A stretch of DNA of 64,000 nt. It comes from Streptomyces virginiae (GTDB taxonomy: Bacteria > Actinomycetota > Actinomycetes > Streptomycetales > Streptomycetaceae). Position 1 is the stretch's first letter, and every line of letters starts with the position of its first letter. The stretch is taken from NCBI RefSeq assembly GCF_000720455.1, contig NZ_JOAK01000024.1:22121-86120 (forward strand), read 5' to 3'. The position numbers and the translations under genes were made by a program. Under the pieces are notes generated by a model. The model was not told where the DNA came from, searched no databases, and worked only from the letters and a program-made list of their open reading frames with translations. Positions 35,255 through 43,775 of the stretch are shown here, piece by piece.

Positions 35255-35593
35255 TCACCGGGTGGCGAGCGCGCGGGCGACCGGGACCCCGGTGCGCCGG
35301 GCGTACTCGAGCCGTTCGCGCACCTCGCGCAGGCTCCGCGGCCGGTAGCCGGGTCCGCATCCGCAGCAGGCCTGGCGGAAGTCGAGCCCGGCGTGCAGGA
35401 GCACGGACAGGACCCGCCAGGCGTCCCGGTCCCGCCGTGGCGGCGCCTCGAAGGCGTCCCCGGCCAGGACGAGGGCCCGGCGGCAGCGGGGGCAGCGGTA
35501 TGCGCGGGACGCGCAGTCCTCGGCGGAGTGGTTGGCGGCGCGCTTGACCGACACCCGGCAGTCGAGGCACACGTAGGCGGAGCGATGCGGCAT
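35255..35593 (-). CDS. Small protein with zinc-ribbon-like cysteine pairs
   Basis: A 112-residue protein. A CLDC pair at residues 9-12 and a CPRC pair at 34-37 make a likely zinc ribbon, and a CCGC motif lies near 76-79. A basic C-terminus (RPRSLREVRERLEYARR) follows. I recognise no named family. The ATG at 35593 is used because the upstream frame shows no support. It is convergent with the PrmC-like gene. Confidence 0.62.
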   Translation of the reverse strand: MPHRSAYVCLDCRVSVKRAANHSAEDCASRAYRCPRCRRALVLAGDAFEAPPRRDRDAWRVLSVLLHAGLDFRQACCGCGPGYRPRSLREVRERLEYARRTGVPVARALATR

Positions 35594-35765
35594 GCGGCCA
35601 GTCTGCTTCGGCGGACGGCCGCCCCGCCAAGGGATTTCGGACGGGCCGGGAAACGGGTCGGCTCGGTCTGTCACACGTGGGCGTCGGGGCGGGTCAGTGG
35701 AGTGAGGCAGGCGGGAGACCTGACCGGCGCGGTCCGCGCCGGCGTCCGTCTGAGGGGAGTGCCGG

Positions 35766-36113
35766 ATGTCCACGACGGCTGTTGTTTTCGCTCTGGTCGG
35801 TGCGTTCATGGTCGGGTTCTCGGCGGCTTCGATGTTCCTGGGGGCGAAGTGGGTGGTCGAGCCGCTGGCGGAGTACGGGGTCCCGCGTACGTGGTGGGTG
35901 TGGCTGGGAGCCGCGAAGGCGGCGGGCGCGGTGGGCCTGGCGGTCGGCGTGTTCGTACCGGCCGTCGGTGTCGCCGCGGCGATCGGGATCGCGGCGTACT
36001 TCGCGGGGGCGGTGTTCACGGTGGTCCGTGCCGGGGCATACGCGCACGTGCCCTTCCCGGTGATCTACGCGGCCCCGGCGGTGGTCGCCCTGGCCCTCGG
36101 CTTCGGCGGGTGA
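35766..36113 (+). CDS. DoxX-like small membrane protein
   Basis: A 115-residue protein with four hydrophobic helices and motifs of the DoxX-like family (KWVVEPLAEYGVPRTWW, GAAKAAGAVGLAVGV). Members are poorly characterised, possibly quinone- or redox-related. Start ATG at 35766 follows a GAGGGGAG site. It stands alone upstream of the XRE gene. Confidence 0.78.
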   Translation: MSTTAVVFALVGAFMVGFSAASMFLGAKWVVEPLAEYGVPRTWWVWLGAAKAAGAVGLAVGVFVPAVGVAAAIGIAAYFAGAVFTVVRAGAYAHVPFPVIYAAPAVVALALGFGG

Positions 36114-36151
36114 CCACCGGTGGTGCGGCCCGGCGGCGCGGGCGGGAGATG

Positions 36152-36171
36152 TTGCAAGCATCTGCTTGCAA
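36152..36171. promoter_or_regulatory. Operator upstream of the XRE-HbhA-like operon
   Basis: A perfect inverted repeat TTGCAAGCA-TC-TGCTTGCAA lies 31 bp upstream of the XRE start. A likely autoregulatory site for the XRE regulator. Confidence 0.7.
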
Positions 36172-36201
36172 AAGTTAGCGGCGTCGGGCAGGATCGGCAG
36201 C

Positions 36202-36612
36202 ATGGCATCGCTCAACGTCGGAAACCTCGGCGAATACCTCCGTGAGCAACGGCGGCAGGCGCAGCTCTCGCTGCGGCAGCTGGCCGACGCCGCGGGGGTG
36301 TCGAATCCGTACCTGAGCCAGATCGAGCGCGGGCTGCGCAAGCCGAGCGCGGACATCCTCCAGCAGCTGGCCAAGGCGCTGCGGATCTCCGCGGAGACGC
36401 TGTACGTGCAGGCCGGGATCCTTGACGAGCGGGACCGCGACGAGGTGGAGACGCGAGCCGTCATACTCGCCGACCCGTCCATCAACGAGCGGCAGAAGCA
36501 GGTGCTGCTCCAGGTCTACGAGTCGTTCCGCAAGGAGAACGCACTCGACGAACCCGCCGTTCCCGATGTTCCCGCCGTTCCCGCCGACGAGATGCCGTCG
36601 AAGACCGACTGA
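36202..36612 (+). CDS. XRE-family helix-turn-helix regulator
   Basis: A 136-residue regulator. The helix-turn-helix covers roughly residues 7-65 (GEYLREQRRQAQLSLRQLADAAGVSNPYLSQIERGLRKPS), followed by a helical part and a Pro/Val-rich tail containing repeated PAVP and PDVP units. The order XRE, then an HbhA-like gene, then DUF2516 matches Rv0474-Rv0475-Rv0476 in M. tuberculosis. Start ATG at 36202 is used; the longer frame would begin close to the operator. Confidence 0.88.
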   Translation: MASLNVGNLGEYLREQRRQAQLSLRQLADAAGVSNPYLSQIERGLRKPSADILQQLAKALRISAETLYVQAGILDERDRDEVETRAVILADPSINERQKQVLLQVYESFRKENALDEPAVPDVPAVPADEMPSKTD

Positions 36613-36635
36613 AGTTGATCCGGGAGGACCAGCAC

Positions 36636-37190
36636 ATGGCCATCGCCGATGACCTGAAGAAGACCCTCACCGACCCCACTCCCCTCTACTTCGCCGCCGG
36701 CACCGCCGATCTCGCCGTGCAGCAGGCGAAGAAGGTTCCGGAGCTCATCGAGCAGCTGCGCGCCGAGGCCCCCGCGCGCATCGAGGCCGTGAAGAACACG
36801 GACCCGAAGGCCGTGCAGGACGCGGTCACCGCCAAGGTCGCCGAGGTGCTCGGCGCGATCGACCCGAAGAAGATCGGGGAGACCGCCCAGGACCTGGCGC
36901 TGCGCGGTGTCGGCGTGGCAGCCGAGTACGCGGTGCGCGCCAAGGAGACCTACGACAAGGTCGCCGAGCACGGTGAGCAGGCCGTACGGGCCTGGCGCGG
37001 CGAGGTCTCCGAGGAGATCGTCGACATCGCCGTCGTCGTCGAGCCGCGGCCCGAGCCGAAGGCGGAGGCCGAGCCGACCGCGGAGCCGGCGGCCGGGGCG
37101 GCCGCCGACGAGCAGCCCGCCGCCAAGAAGCCCGCCACGCGCAGGAGCACGGCCAAGAAGGCCGTCGTCACGGCGGACGACGCGAGCTGA
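36636..37190 (+). CDS. HbhA-like protein with Lys/Ala-rich C-terminus
   Basis: A 184-residue helical protein. The N-terminal region ADDLKKTLTDPTPLYFAAGTADLAV resembles mycobacterial heparin-binding hemagglutinin, and a long amphipathic coiled coil follows. The tail PAAKKPATRRSTAKKA is Ala/Lys-rich as in HbhA, but shorter. In mycobacteria the protein is linked to adhesion and lipid-inclusion binding; in Streptomyces the role is unknown. Start ATG at 36636 with GGGAGGA; 23 bp after the XRE gene, so probably co-transcribed. A terminator follows. Confidence 0.8.
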   Translation: MAIADDLKKTLTDPTPLYFAAGTADLAVQQAKKVPELIEQLRAEAPARIEAVKNTDPKAVQDAVTAKVAEVLGAIDPKKIGETAQDLALRGVGVAAEYAVRAKETYDKVAEHGEQAVRAWRGEVSEEIVDIAVVVEPRPEPKAEAEPTAEPAAGAAADEQPAAKKPATRRSTAKKAVVTADDAS

Positions 37191-37209
37191 GCCGCACGCC
37201 CGCATGGGC

Positions 37210-37253
37210 GACCACGGGCCGGGCACCCTTCAAGGGCCCGGCCCGTTGTGGTC
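37210..37253 (+). terminator. Terminator after the HbhA-like gene
   Basis: An 11-bp core stem (37214-37224 with 37236-37246) extended by an outer 6-bp pair GACCAC/GTGGTC. No long T tract. Confidence 0.65.
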
Positions 37254-37334
37254 GATGGAGGGGCGTGTGCCGGTAGCGTGGAGTGAGGCGGCACCGGAAG
37301 TGCGAAGCGCGAGCAGGAAAAGGCGGTCGAAGCG

Positions 37335-37673
37335 ATGTTGATGGACGGGTTCGATCGAGGGGTGATCCCGCTTCTCGGGCTCGCCATGCTGGTGCTCGCC
37401 GTCGTGGCCTTCGGGTTCGCGCTGGTGGCGCGGGACGACGCCTACCGGGCGGCCGACAAGCAGAGCAAGACCTTCTGGCTGGTCATCCTCGGCATCACCG
37501 TGCTCGTCGACGCCTTCCTGGGGATGCTCTTCCTGGAGATCGCGGGCCTGGTGGCGACCATCGTGTTCTTCGTGGACGTACGGCCGGCCCTCAAGCAGGT
37601 CTCGGGCGGCGGCCGCCGCAGTGGTGGCAGCAGCAGCGACGGCCCGTACGGCCCGTACAACGGCGGACGGTAG
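37335..37673 (+). CDS. DUF2516 small membrane protein
   Basis: A 112-residue protein with two or three transmembrane helices (near residues 10-30, 48-66 and 66-84) and a Gly/Ser-rich tail (GGGRRSGGSSSDGPYGPYNGG). It matches DUF2516, the family of Rv0476. Start ATG at 37335. A terminator separates it from the HbhA-like gene, so it probably has its own promoter. Function unknown. Confidence 0.83.
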   Translation: MLMDGFDRGVIPLLGLAMLVLAVVAFGFALVARDDAYRAADKQSKTFWLVILGITVLVDAFLGMLFLEIAGLVATIVFFVDVRPALKQVSGGGRRSGGSSSDGPYGPYNGGR

Positions 37674-37709
37674 CCGGGTTCGGCGGGGATCGCCGAGGGA
37701 CGGCGGAGG

Positions 37710-39077
37710 TCAGCCCTCGGAGCGGGAGAGCAGGACCACGGCCACGTCGTCGGTGAGCTCGCCGCCGTTGAGGCGGCGCGCTTCGGTGACGGAGGCCTCC
37801 AGCAGTGACTCGCCGCTCAGACCGCGGTCCAGATGGCGGTTGATCATCTCGACCATGCCGTCCTGGCCCAGGCGTTCCTTGCCCTCGCCGATCCGCCCCT
37901 CGATGAGGCCGTCGGTGTAGAGCATCAGGCTCCATGTGCCGCCGAGCTCGACCTGCCGGCGCGGCCAGCGGGCCCGGGGCAGCAGTCCGAGGGCCGGACC
38001 GCTGTTCTCGTACGGCAGGAGCCGTGCGCGGCGGCCCGGCCGGGAGATCAGCGGTGCCGGATGGCCGGCCAGGCACAGGCCCGCACGGCGGCCGTCCGGC
38101 GCGATGTCGACGGTGCACAGCGTCGCGAAGATCTCCTCGCACGGCCGCTCCACCTCCAGCACCTCCTGGAGGGTGGCCAGCAGGTCGTCGCCGCACAGGC
38201 CCGCCAGGGTCAGGGCGCGCCAGGCGATGCGGAGCTCGACGCCGAGGGCGGCTTCGTCGGGGCCGTGGCCGCAGACGTCGCCGATCATGGCGTGGACGGT
38301 GCCGTCGGGGGTGCGGACGGTGTCGTAGAAGTCGCCACCGAGGAGGGCCCGGCTGCGGCCGGGGCGGTAGCGGGCGGCGAAGCGCAGATCGGAGCCCTCA
38401 AGGAGGGGGGTGGGGAGCAGGCCGCGCTCCAGGCGGGCGTTCTCCTGGGCGCGCAGTTTCGATTCTGCAAGCTTGTACTGGGCGATGTCGGCCCGTTTTC
38501 TCTCCACGGCGTACCGGATTGCGCGGCTCAGCAGCCGGCCGTCCAGCTCGTCCCGGAAGAGGAAGTCCTGGGCGCCGACGCGGACGGCCTCGGCGGCGCG
38601 CTCGGCGTCGTCCTCGTCGGTGAGGACGAGGACGGCGTGGCGCGGGGCGAGGCGCAGCACCTGGTGCAGGACGGCGAGCTGCGGGTCGGCGGTGGCGGTG
38701 GTCGTCGCGGTGACCGCGCCGGACCCGCCGGCCCCGCCGGACGCCCCGGCTGCCGCGACCGGGATGCGGGCGCCGGTGCCGGGCAGCGAGAGGTCGAGCA
38801 GGATGCAGTGCACGTCGGGGGTGAGCAGCCGCTCGGCCTCGGTGAGGTTGCGGGCGGTGCGGAGCCGGATGCGGTGGCCGTCGGCGTCGAGGATCTCGGG
38901 GACGGTGAGCCCGCCGGCGGGGTCGTCCTCGATGACCAGGAGGGTCAGGGCGGTGGTCTGAGGGGTCGCCTGCGCGACGCCGGCACCTGTGGAGGCAGGC
39001 GGTGCGGCGGTGTGCAGAACGGCCTGACCGCTCTCCGTGGCGGGGGTCTCCCTCTGCCGCGGTACGGGTACGGGCAT
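37710..39077 (-). CDS. Response regulator fused to a PP2C/SpoIIE-type phosphatase
   Basis: A 455-residue protein. A disordered N-terminus of about 45 residues precedes a receiver domain (LLVIEDDPAG, phosphoacceptor in CILLDLSLPGTG) that is interrupted by a Gly/Ala/Thr-rich insertion of about 25 residues. A coiled-coil linker leads to the PPM phosphatase domain with GGDFYD, MIGDVCGHGPDEA and a TDDVAVV terminus carrying metal ligands. Such proteins dephosphorylate anti-anti-sigma factors in partner-switch pathways. The ATG at 39077 is preferred over the longer frame. No partner genes are adjacent. Confidence 0.87.
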   Translation of the reverse strand: MPVPVPRQRETPATESGQAVLHTAAPPASTGAGVAQATPQTTALTLLVIEDDPAGGLTVPEILDADGHRIRLRTARNLTEAERLLTPDVHCILLDLSLPGTGARIPVAAAGASGGAGGSGAVTATTTATADPQLAVLHQVLRLAPRHAVLVLTDEDDAERAAEAVRVGAQDFLFRDELDGRLLSRAIRYAVERKRADIAQYKLAESKLRAQENARLERGLLPTPLLEGSDLRFAARYRPGRSRALLGGDFYDTVRTPDGTVHAMIGDVCGHGPDEAALGVELRIAWRALTLAGLCGDDLLATLQEVLEVERPCEEIFATLCTVDIAPDGRRAGLCLAGHPAPLISRPGRRARLLPYENSGPALGLLPRARWPRRQVELGGTWSLMLYTDGLIEGRIGEGKERLGQDGMVEMINRHLDRGLSGESLLEASVTEARRLNGGELTDDVAVVLLSRSEG

Positions 39078-39432
39078 CGTTTCCGGTTCCTTCCCTCCCC
39101 CCGAGGGTGCGCTCGTCCGGCAGACCCTAGCGGTCCCTGCCCCGCGAACGGAATGCCGTTCTTGGCGCGGGCCTCCGTCATATGCCGTCATCACGGGGGA
39201 AAATCGGCCTCACTGGATGACAAAGGTCACGGCGGGGCCGCGTTCCGTCCCGCCTAACGAGACGTCCCCCACACCCCCGGGGTTGCCTCCGCACCCTCGC
39301 CTCCTCGGCCCTCCCGGCGCCCGCGGCCCCGGCCGGTCGCCCGCCGTCCGTACCGAGGCCGTGCGCGGCCCACGCCCGCCGCGGCCCGGCAGTGCCACGG
39401 GCCGCGGGAGCGGCTGCCCCGCCCGGGAGGGA
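39078..39432. other. Intergenic region between the phosphatase and NlpC/P60 genes
   Basis: About 355 bp. A 6-bp inverted repeat GAACGG-N4-CCGTTC lies at 39146-39161, close to the phosphatase promoter area. A perfect 10-bp stem at 39379-39388/39398-39407 is the likely terminator of the NlpC/P60 gene on the minus strand. I see no gene. Confidence 0.5.
39379..39407 (-). terminator. Terminator after the NlpC/P60 gene
   Basis: CCGCGGCCCG pairs perfectly with CGGGCCGCGG across a 9-base loop, 26 bp beyond the stop of the NlpC/P60 gene. Confidence 0.55.
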
Positions 39433-40536
39433 TCAGGCGTCCGGGCGGACCACTGCCTTGATCGGCATGGAGCCCGCGCCCGCCAGCGTGACGTTGCGGC
39501 CGGGGCGCGGGGCGTGGACCATCGCGCCGTCGCCGACGTACATGCCGACGTGGCTCGCGTCGTCGAAGTAGATGATCAGGTCGCCGGGACGCATGTCCTT
39601 GAGCGCGACCTTCGGCAGCAGCCGCAGCTGCTCCTGCGAGGTGCGCGGGATGCCGCGCCCCGCCGCGCGCCAGGCCTGCGACGTCAGCCCGGAGCAGTCG
39701 AAGGAGTCCGGGCCCACCGCGCCCCACTTGTACGGCTTCCCCATCTGGGCGGTGGCGAACTGCACGGCGTGCTTGCCGGCGTCCGTCGCCTTGCCGTTGA
39801 CGTCCTTCATCGCGCCCGTGGACAGCCACGCCGTCTGCGCCCGGTACTGGGCTTCCTGCTCCAGCTGGATCAGCCGGGCCTTCTCCTCGGCCTCCAGCTT
39901 GCTCTCCAGCTCCTCCGCCGCCTTGATCTTCTCCTCGATCTGCTTCTTGGAGTCCTCCTGCTTGACCCGGTTCGTCTCCAGCTTCTGCCAGCGCTCGCTC
40001 GCCTCCTCCGCGTAGCGCTGCAAGTCCGTCTGGGTGCGGTCCAGTTCGGACAGGAGGTCCGAGGCGGCCTTCTCTCCCTGCCGCAACCGGTCCGCGCCGT
40101 CGAGGAACTGGTTCGGGTCCTCGCTCAACGCCAGCCGTGCGCCCGGCGGCAGGCCGCCCGAGCGGTACTGAGCGCGGGCCGCGGCGCCCGCGCGGCTCTT
40201 GAGCGTGGCGATCCGCTCCTTGCCCGCGACGATCAGATTGGCGATCTCGACGATCTTGTCCGACTGGGCCTTGGTCTCGGCCTCGGCGAGGTTGTAGGCG
40301 TCCGTCGAGGCGCCCGCCTGCCGGTAGAGCTCCTCGATGTCCTTGCGGACCTGCTCCAGGGACTTGCCGCCCGGGCCCGGCAGGGGAGCCCCCGGTGCGG
40401 CCGGCGTGGCCGGAGCCCCCGGCACGGCCGGCGCCGCATACGCCGTGCCCGTCGCGAGGCCCGGCGCCGTCAGCACCGCCATCGCGCACAGCAGCACGAG
40501 AGAGCTTGCGCCTCGTCGTCGCCTTACCGACCCCAT
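39433..40536 (-). CDS. Secreted NlpC/P60 peptidoglycan endopeptidase with coiled coil
   Basis: A 367-residue exported enzyme. A signal peptide ends near AYAAPA (about residue 35). A Pro/Ala/Gly-rich linker and a long coiled coil of about 170 residues follow, then the NlpC/P60 domain with catalytic Cys in FDCSGLTSQAW, catalytic His in SHVGMYVG, and a third residue in MVHAPRPG. It should cut the D-Glu-mDAP bond of peptidoglycan. The ATG at 40536 is used with GGGGGGACC upstream; a GTG five codons earlier is a possible alternative. RipA-like enzymes of this design act in septum or spore-wall hydrolysis. Confidence 0.9.
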   Translation of the reverse strand: MGSVRRRRGASSLVLLCAMAVLTAPGLATGTAYAAPAVPGAPATPAAPGAPLPGPGGKSLEQVRKDIEELYRQAGASTDAYNLAEAETKAQSDKIVEIANLIVAGKERIATLKSRAGAAARAQYRSGGLPPGARLALSEDPNQFLDGADRLRQGEKAASDLLSELDRTQTDLQRYAEEASERWQKLETNRVKQEDSKKQIEEKIKAAEELESKLEAEEKARLIQLEQEAQYRAQTAWLSTGAMKDVNGKATDAGKHAVQFATAQMGKPYKWGAVGPDSFDCSGLTSQAWRAAGRGIPRTSQEQLRLLPKVALKDMRPGDLIIYFDDASHVGMYVGDGAMVHAPRPGRNVTLAGAGSMPIKAVVRPDA

Positions 40537-40744
40537 GGTCCCCCCAGGCACCCGAGCCAGACCTGGTATCAGATCTGACTATTCATCAGTAACTTCGCAC
40601 TGCCATCGGGATGGTGCCACGAGTCGATGAATTCCGACACCCTTGTGGATGCCATTTCGATCTTGTCTGCCCCAACGGACCCCGAGCCCTGCCCCTCACG
40701 GATCAACGGGGCACCCCCGCCCCCGGTTCCCCGCCGCACCGCAT

Positions 40745-41566
40745 TCACCCCACCGGGCGCAACGCCTCCCAGCGCAGCGTCAGTTCCCCCTGCCGCCACC
40801 GCCCGGGCCCGTCCGCCAGCGGCCAGTCCGCGGACAGCGCCCGCGCCGTGCGGATCCAGCGCTGCCGCGCCCCGTACGAGGCGTACGGAGCCGCCGCCGC
40901 CCAGGCCCGGTCGAAGTCGCGCAGGAAGGCGTACACCGGCTCACCCGGCACGTTCCGGTGGATCAGCGCCTTCGGCAGCCGCTCCGCCAGGTCCGAGGGA
41001 CGCTCCAGCGAGCCCAGCCGGGTCGCGAACGTCACCGTGCGCGGCCCCTCCGGCCCCAGCGCCACCCACACGTGCCGCCGCCCGATCTCGTCGCAGGTCC
41101 CCTCCACCAGCAGCCCGCCCGGCGCCAGCCGCGCGCACAGCCGTGCCCACACCTCGGCGACCTGCTCCTCGTCGTACTGGCGCAGTACGTTCGCCGCGCG
41201 GATCAGCATCGCGCGCTCCCCGCCCTCCAGCGGGACCTCGAAGCCGCCGTGCCGGAAGCTCAGCCCCTCCCGCTCGTACGGCTTCGCCCCGGCCACCCGC
41301 GCCGGCTCGATCTCGATGCCGACCACCCGCACCCGCGGCGCCGCGTCCCGCAGCCGCGCCAGCAGCTCGACCGCCGTCCAGGGCGCGGCCCCGTACCCGA
41401 GGTCCACCGCCACCGGATCACCCGCACGCCGCAGCGCCGCCCCGTGGGCGGCCGCGATCCAGCGGTCCATCCGGCGCAACCGGTTCGGATTCGTCGTCCC
41501 GCGCGTCACCGAACCCACAGGACGGCCGGGGGCGCGGCTGGGGGACGGGGTACTGCGGGAGGCCAT
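40745..41566 (-). CDS. Class I SAM-dependent methyltransferase
   Basis: A 273-residue putative methyltransferase. The SAM-binding GYGAAPWTAVEL near residue 55 is a modified glycine-rich loop, and the acidic residue in VVGIEIEP ends strand 2. The remainder is not diagnostic for a substrate. The ATG at 41566 has a GGGAGG site; the longer frame is not supported. It is divergent from mshA. Function otherwise unknown. Confidence 0.72.
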   Translation of the reverse strand: MASRSTPSPSRAPGRPVGSVTRGTTNPNRLRRMDRWIAAAHGAALRRAGDPVAVDLGYGAAPWTAVELLARLRDAAPRVRVVGIEIEPARVAGAKPYEREGLSFRHGGFEVPLEGGERAMLIRAANVLRQYDEEQVAEVWARLCARLAPGGLLVEGTCDEIGRRHVWVALGPEGPRTVTFATRLGSLERPSDLAERLPKALIHRNVPGEPVYAFLRDFDRAWAAAAPYASYGARQRWIRTARALSADWPLADGPGRWRQGELTLRWEALRPVG

Positions 41567-41792
41567 GAGCCGAGGGTAAGCGGAGCGCCCCCACACGGTG
41601 AAAACCGCCCGCATCACCCCGAAAATCGCGCGGCGCACCAAGAAAGCACCAAGAAACGGGGGGAACGCGCAGGAAAACCGGGCACCCCGGAATGCGGGGG
41701 ACGGCCATCCGGGTTGCACTCCTTGCAGGGCGCCCTACGCGCCCCCGCAGTCATGCCGTCCGAGCGTCCGAGCGCGCACCGTCCGAGCCGAG

Positions 41793-41806
41793 AGGAAGCG
41801 CTTCCT
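41793..41806 (+). promoter_or_regulatory. Palindrome overlapping the mshA ribosome site and start
   Basis: A perfect 14-bp palindrome AGGAAGCGCTTCCT covers the ribosome site AGGAA and the first base of the TTG start of mshA. In RNA it could fold and hide the ribosome site, or it could be a protein-binding site. Confidence 0.45.
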
Positions 41807-43191
41807 TGAGCCAGTACGTGTCCCGCCTCGGCGGCAGCCTCAGCGGGCGCCTCGCCGCCGCCCGTGCCGCCACCCGCCACGAACCGCCCCGGCTGCGCCT
41901 GCCCGCCGTCGGCCACCACCGCAAACCGCGCCGCGTGGCCATGCTCAGCGTGCACACCTCACCGCTGCACCAGCCCGGCACCGGCGACGCCGGCGGGATG
42001 AACGTCTACATCGTGGAGCTGGCCCGCCGCCTCGCCGCGATCAACATCGACGTCGAGATCTTCACCCGCGCCACCACCGGCGGGCTCCCGCCCGTGGTCG
42101 AGCTGGCCCCCGGCGTCCTCGTACGGCACGTGGACGCGGGCCCCTACGAGGGCCTCGCCAAGGAGGAGCTCCCGGCCCAGCTGTGCGCCTTCACCCACGG
42201 CGTGATGCAGGCCTGGGCCGGCCACCGCCCCGGCTACTACGACCTCGTCCACTCCCACTACTGGCTCTCCGGGCACGTGGGCTGGCTCGCCGCGGAACGC
42301 TGGGGCGTGCCCCTCGTCCACGCCATGCACACCATGGCCAAGGTCAAGAACGCGGCGCTGGCCGAGGGCGACACCCCCGAGCCCGCCGCCCGCGTCATAG
42401 GCGAGACCCAGATCGTCTCCGCCGCCGACCGCCTCATCGCCAACACCGCCGAAGAGGCCGACGAGCTCGTCCGCCACTACGAGGCCGACCCCGCCAAGGT
42501 GGCCGTCGTCCACCCCGGCGTGAACCTCGACCGCTTCACCGTCGGCGACGGCCGGGCCGCCGCCCGCGCCCGCCTCGGCCTCCCGCAGGACGCCGTCATC
42601 CCGCTGTTCGCCGGGCGCATCCAGCCGCTGAAGGCCCCCGACATCCTGCTGCGCGCCGTCGCCGTCCTCGTCGACCGCGACCCCTCGCTGCGCCGCCGCC
42701 TCTTCGTCCCCGTCGTCGGCGGCCCCAGCGGCAGCGGCCTCGCCAAGCCCGAGGGCCTGCAGAAGCTCGCCGCCAAGCTCGGCATCGCAGACCTCGTGCA
42801 CTTCCACCCGCCGGTCGCCCAGGACGGCCTCGCCGACTGGTTCCGGGCGGCGTCCGTGCTGGTCATGCCGTCCTACAGCGAGTCGTTCGGGCTCGTCGCG
42901 ATAGAGGCCCAGGCCGCCGGCACCCCGGTGCTGGCCGCCGAGGTCGGCGGGCTGCCCGTCGCCGTCAACGACGGCGTCACGGGGATCCTCGTACCCGGAC
43001 ACGACCCGGCGGACTACGCGCGCAAGCTGCGCCGCTTCGTCGACGAGCCCGGGCTGGCGGACCGGATGGGGGCCGAGGCGGCGCGGCACGCGCAGTTCTT
43101 CGGCTGGGACACGGCGGCGGCCGGCACGGCCGACGTCTACACGGCGGCGATGCACGATCATCGCCGTCGCGTACGCTCCCACCATGGCTGA
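41806..43191 (+). CDS. mshA: Mycothiol glycosyltransferase MshA
   Basis: A 461-residue GT4-family enzyme that joins UDP-GlcNAc to inositol-1-phosphate, the first step of mycothiol synthesis. [21 protein letters not shown] near residues 48-68 and the C-terminal [18 protein letters not shown] (EX7E motif) are diagnostic. The TTG at 41806 is used: SQYVSRLGG follows as in the S. coelicolor protein, and GAGAGGAA lies upstream. An alternative is the GTG at 41818. The stop overlaps ybjN by 8 bp. Confidence 0.93.
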   Translation: MSQYVSRLGGSLSGRLAAARAATRHEPPRLRLPAVGHHRKPRRVAMLSVHTSPLHQPGTGDAGGMNVYIVELARRLAAINIDVEIFTRATTGGLPPVVELAPGVLVRHVDAGPYEGLAKEELPAQLCAFTHGVMQAWAGHRPGYYDLVHSHYWLSGHVGWLAAERWGVPLVHAMHTMAKVKNAALAEGDTPEPAARVIGETQIVSAADRLIANTAEEADELVRHYEADPAKVAVVHPGVNLDRFTVGDGRAAARARLGLPQDAVIPLFAGRIQPLKAPDILLRAVAVLVDRDPSLRRRLFVPVVGGPSGSGLAKPEGLQKLAAKLGIADLVHFHPPVAQDGLADWFRAASVLVMPSYSESFGLVAIEAQAAGTPVLAAEVGGLPVAVNDGVTGILVPGHDPADYARKLRRFVDEPGLADRMGAEAARHAQFFGWDTAAAGTADVYTAAMHDHRRRVRSHHG

Positions 43192-43705
43192 CACCGCCGA
43201 GATCATCGAGAGCGCGCTCACCGGCGCGGAGCTGAGCTGGGAGAGCCCCCAGCCGGGCACCTACGTCGTCCAGCTCCCCGGCACGCGCAAGCTCAGCACC
43301 ACCTGCTCGATCCGGGTCGGCCGGCACTCGCTGTCGGTCAACGCCTTCGTGATCCGCCACCCCGACGAGAACGAGTCGGGCGTCCACCGCTGGCTGCTGG
43401 AGCGCAACCTCAAGCTGTACGGGATGGCGTACGCGGTGGACCGCCTCGGCGACATCTACCTGACGGCCCGCCTGCCGCTGTCGGTGGTCACCCCGGAGGA
43501 GCTGGACCGGCTGCTCGGCACGGTGCTGGAGGCCGCGGACGGCTCCTTCAACACGCTGCTGGAGCTGGGCTTCGCGAGCGCGATCCGGCGCGAGTACGAG
43601 TGGCGGGGCTCGCGCGGCGAGCCGACCTTCAACCTCGACGCCTTCAAGCACCTGACGCGCCCGCAGGACGAGCCGGCGGCGACGCCGGGCGGCCCGGCCG
43701 ACTGA
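43184..43705 (+). CDS. YbjN-domain protein
   Basis: A 173-residue protein of the YbjN (type III secretion chaperone-like) fold. The family core with [40 protein letters not shown] is intact. The ATG at 43184 lies inside the last codons of mshA, so it is translationally coupled. The same pairing occurs in mycobacteria (mshA-Rv0487). Function unknown; cell-envelope or stress roles have been proposed for YbjN proteins. Confidence 0.85.
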   Translation: MADTAEIIESALTGAELSWESPQPGTYVVQLPGTRKLSTTCSIRVGRHSLSVNAFVIRHPDENESGVHRWLLERNLKLYGMAYAVDRLGDIYLTARLPLSVVTPEELDRLLGTVLEAADGSFNTLLELGFASAIRREYEWRGSRGEPTFNLDAFKHLTRPQDEPAATPGGPAD

Positions 43706-43775
43706 CACCGGCGCGGCGCCGCCCGCCGGGTCCGGCCTCCCGGCCGGCTCCCGCCCGGGTGCCGGCCGGCTCCGG

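Noticed and set aside
40537..40744. Possible ydaO-type c-di-AMP riboswitch before the NlpC/P60 gene
   Set aside because: The region is too short and lacks the conserved core sequences I know for that riboswitch.
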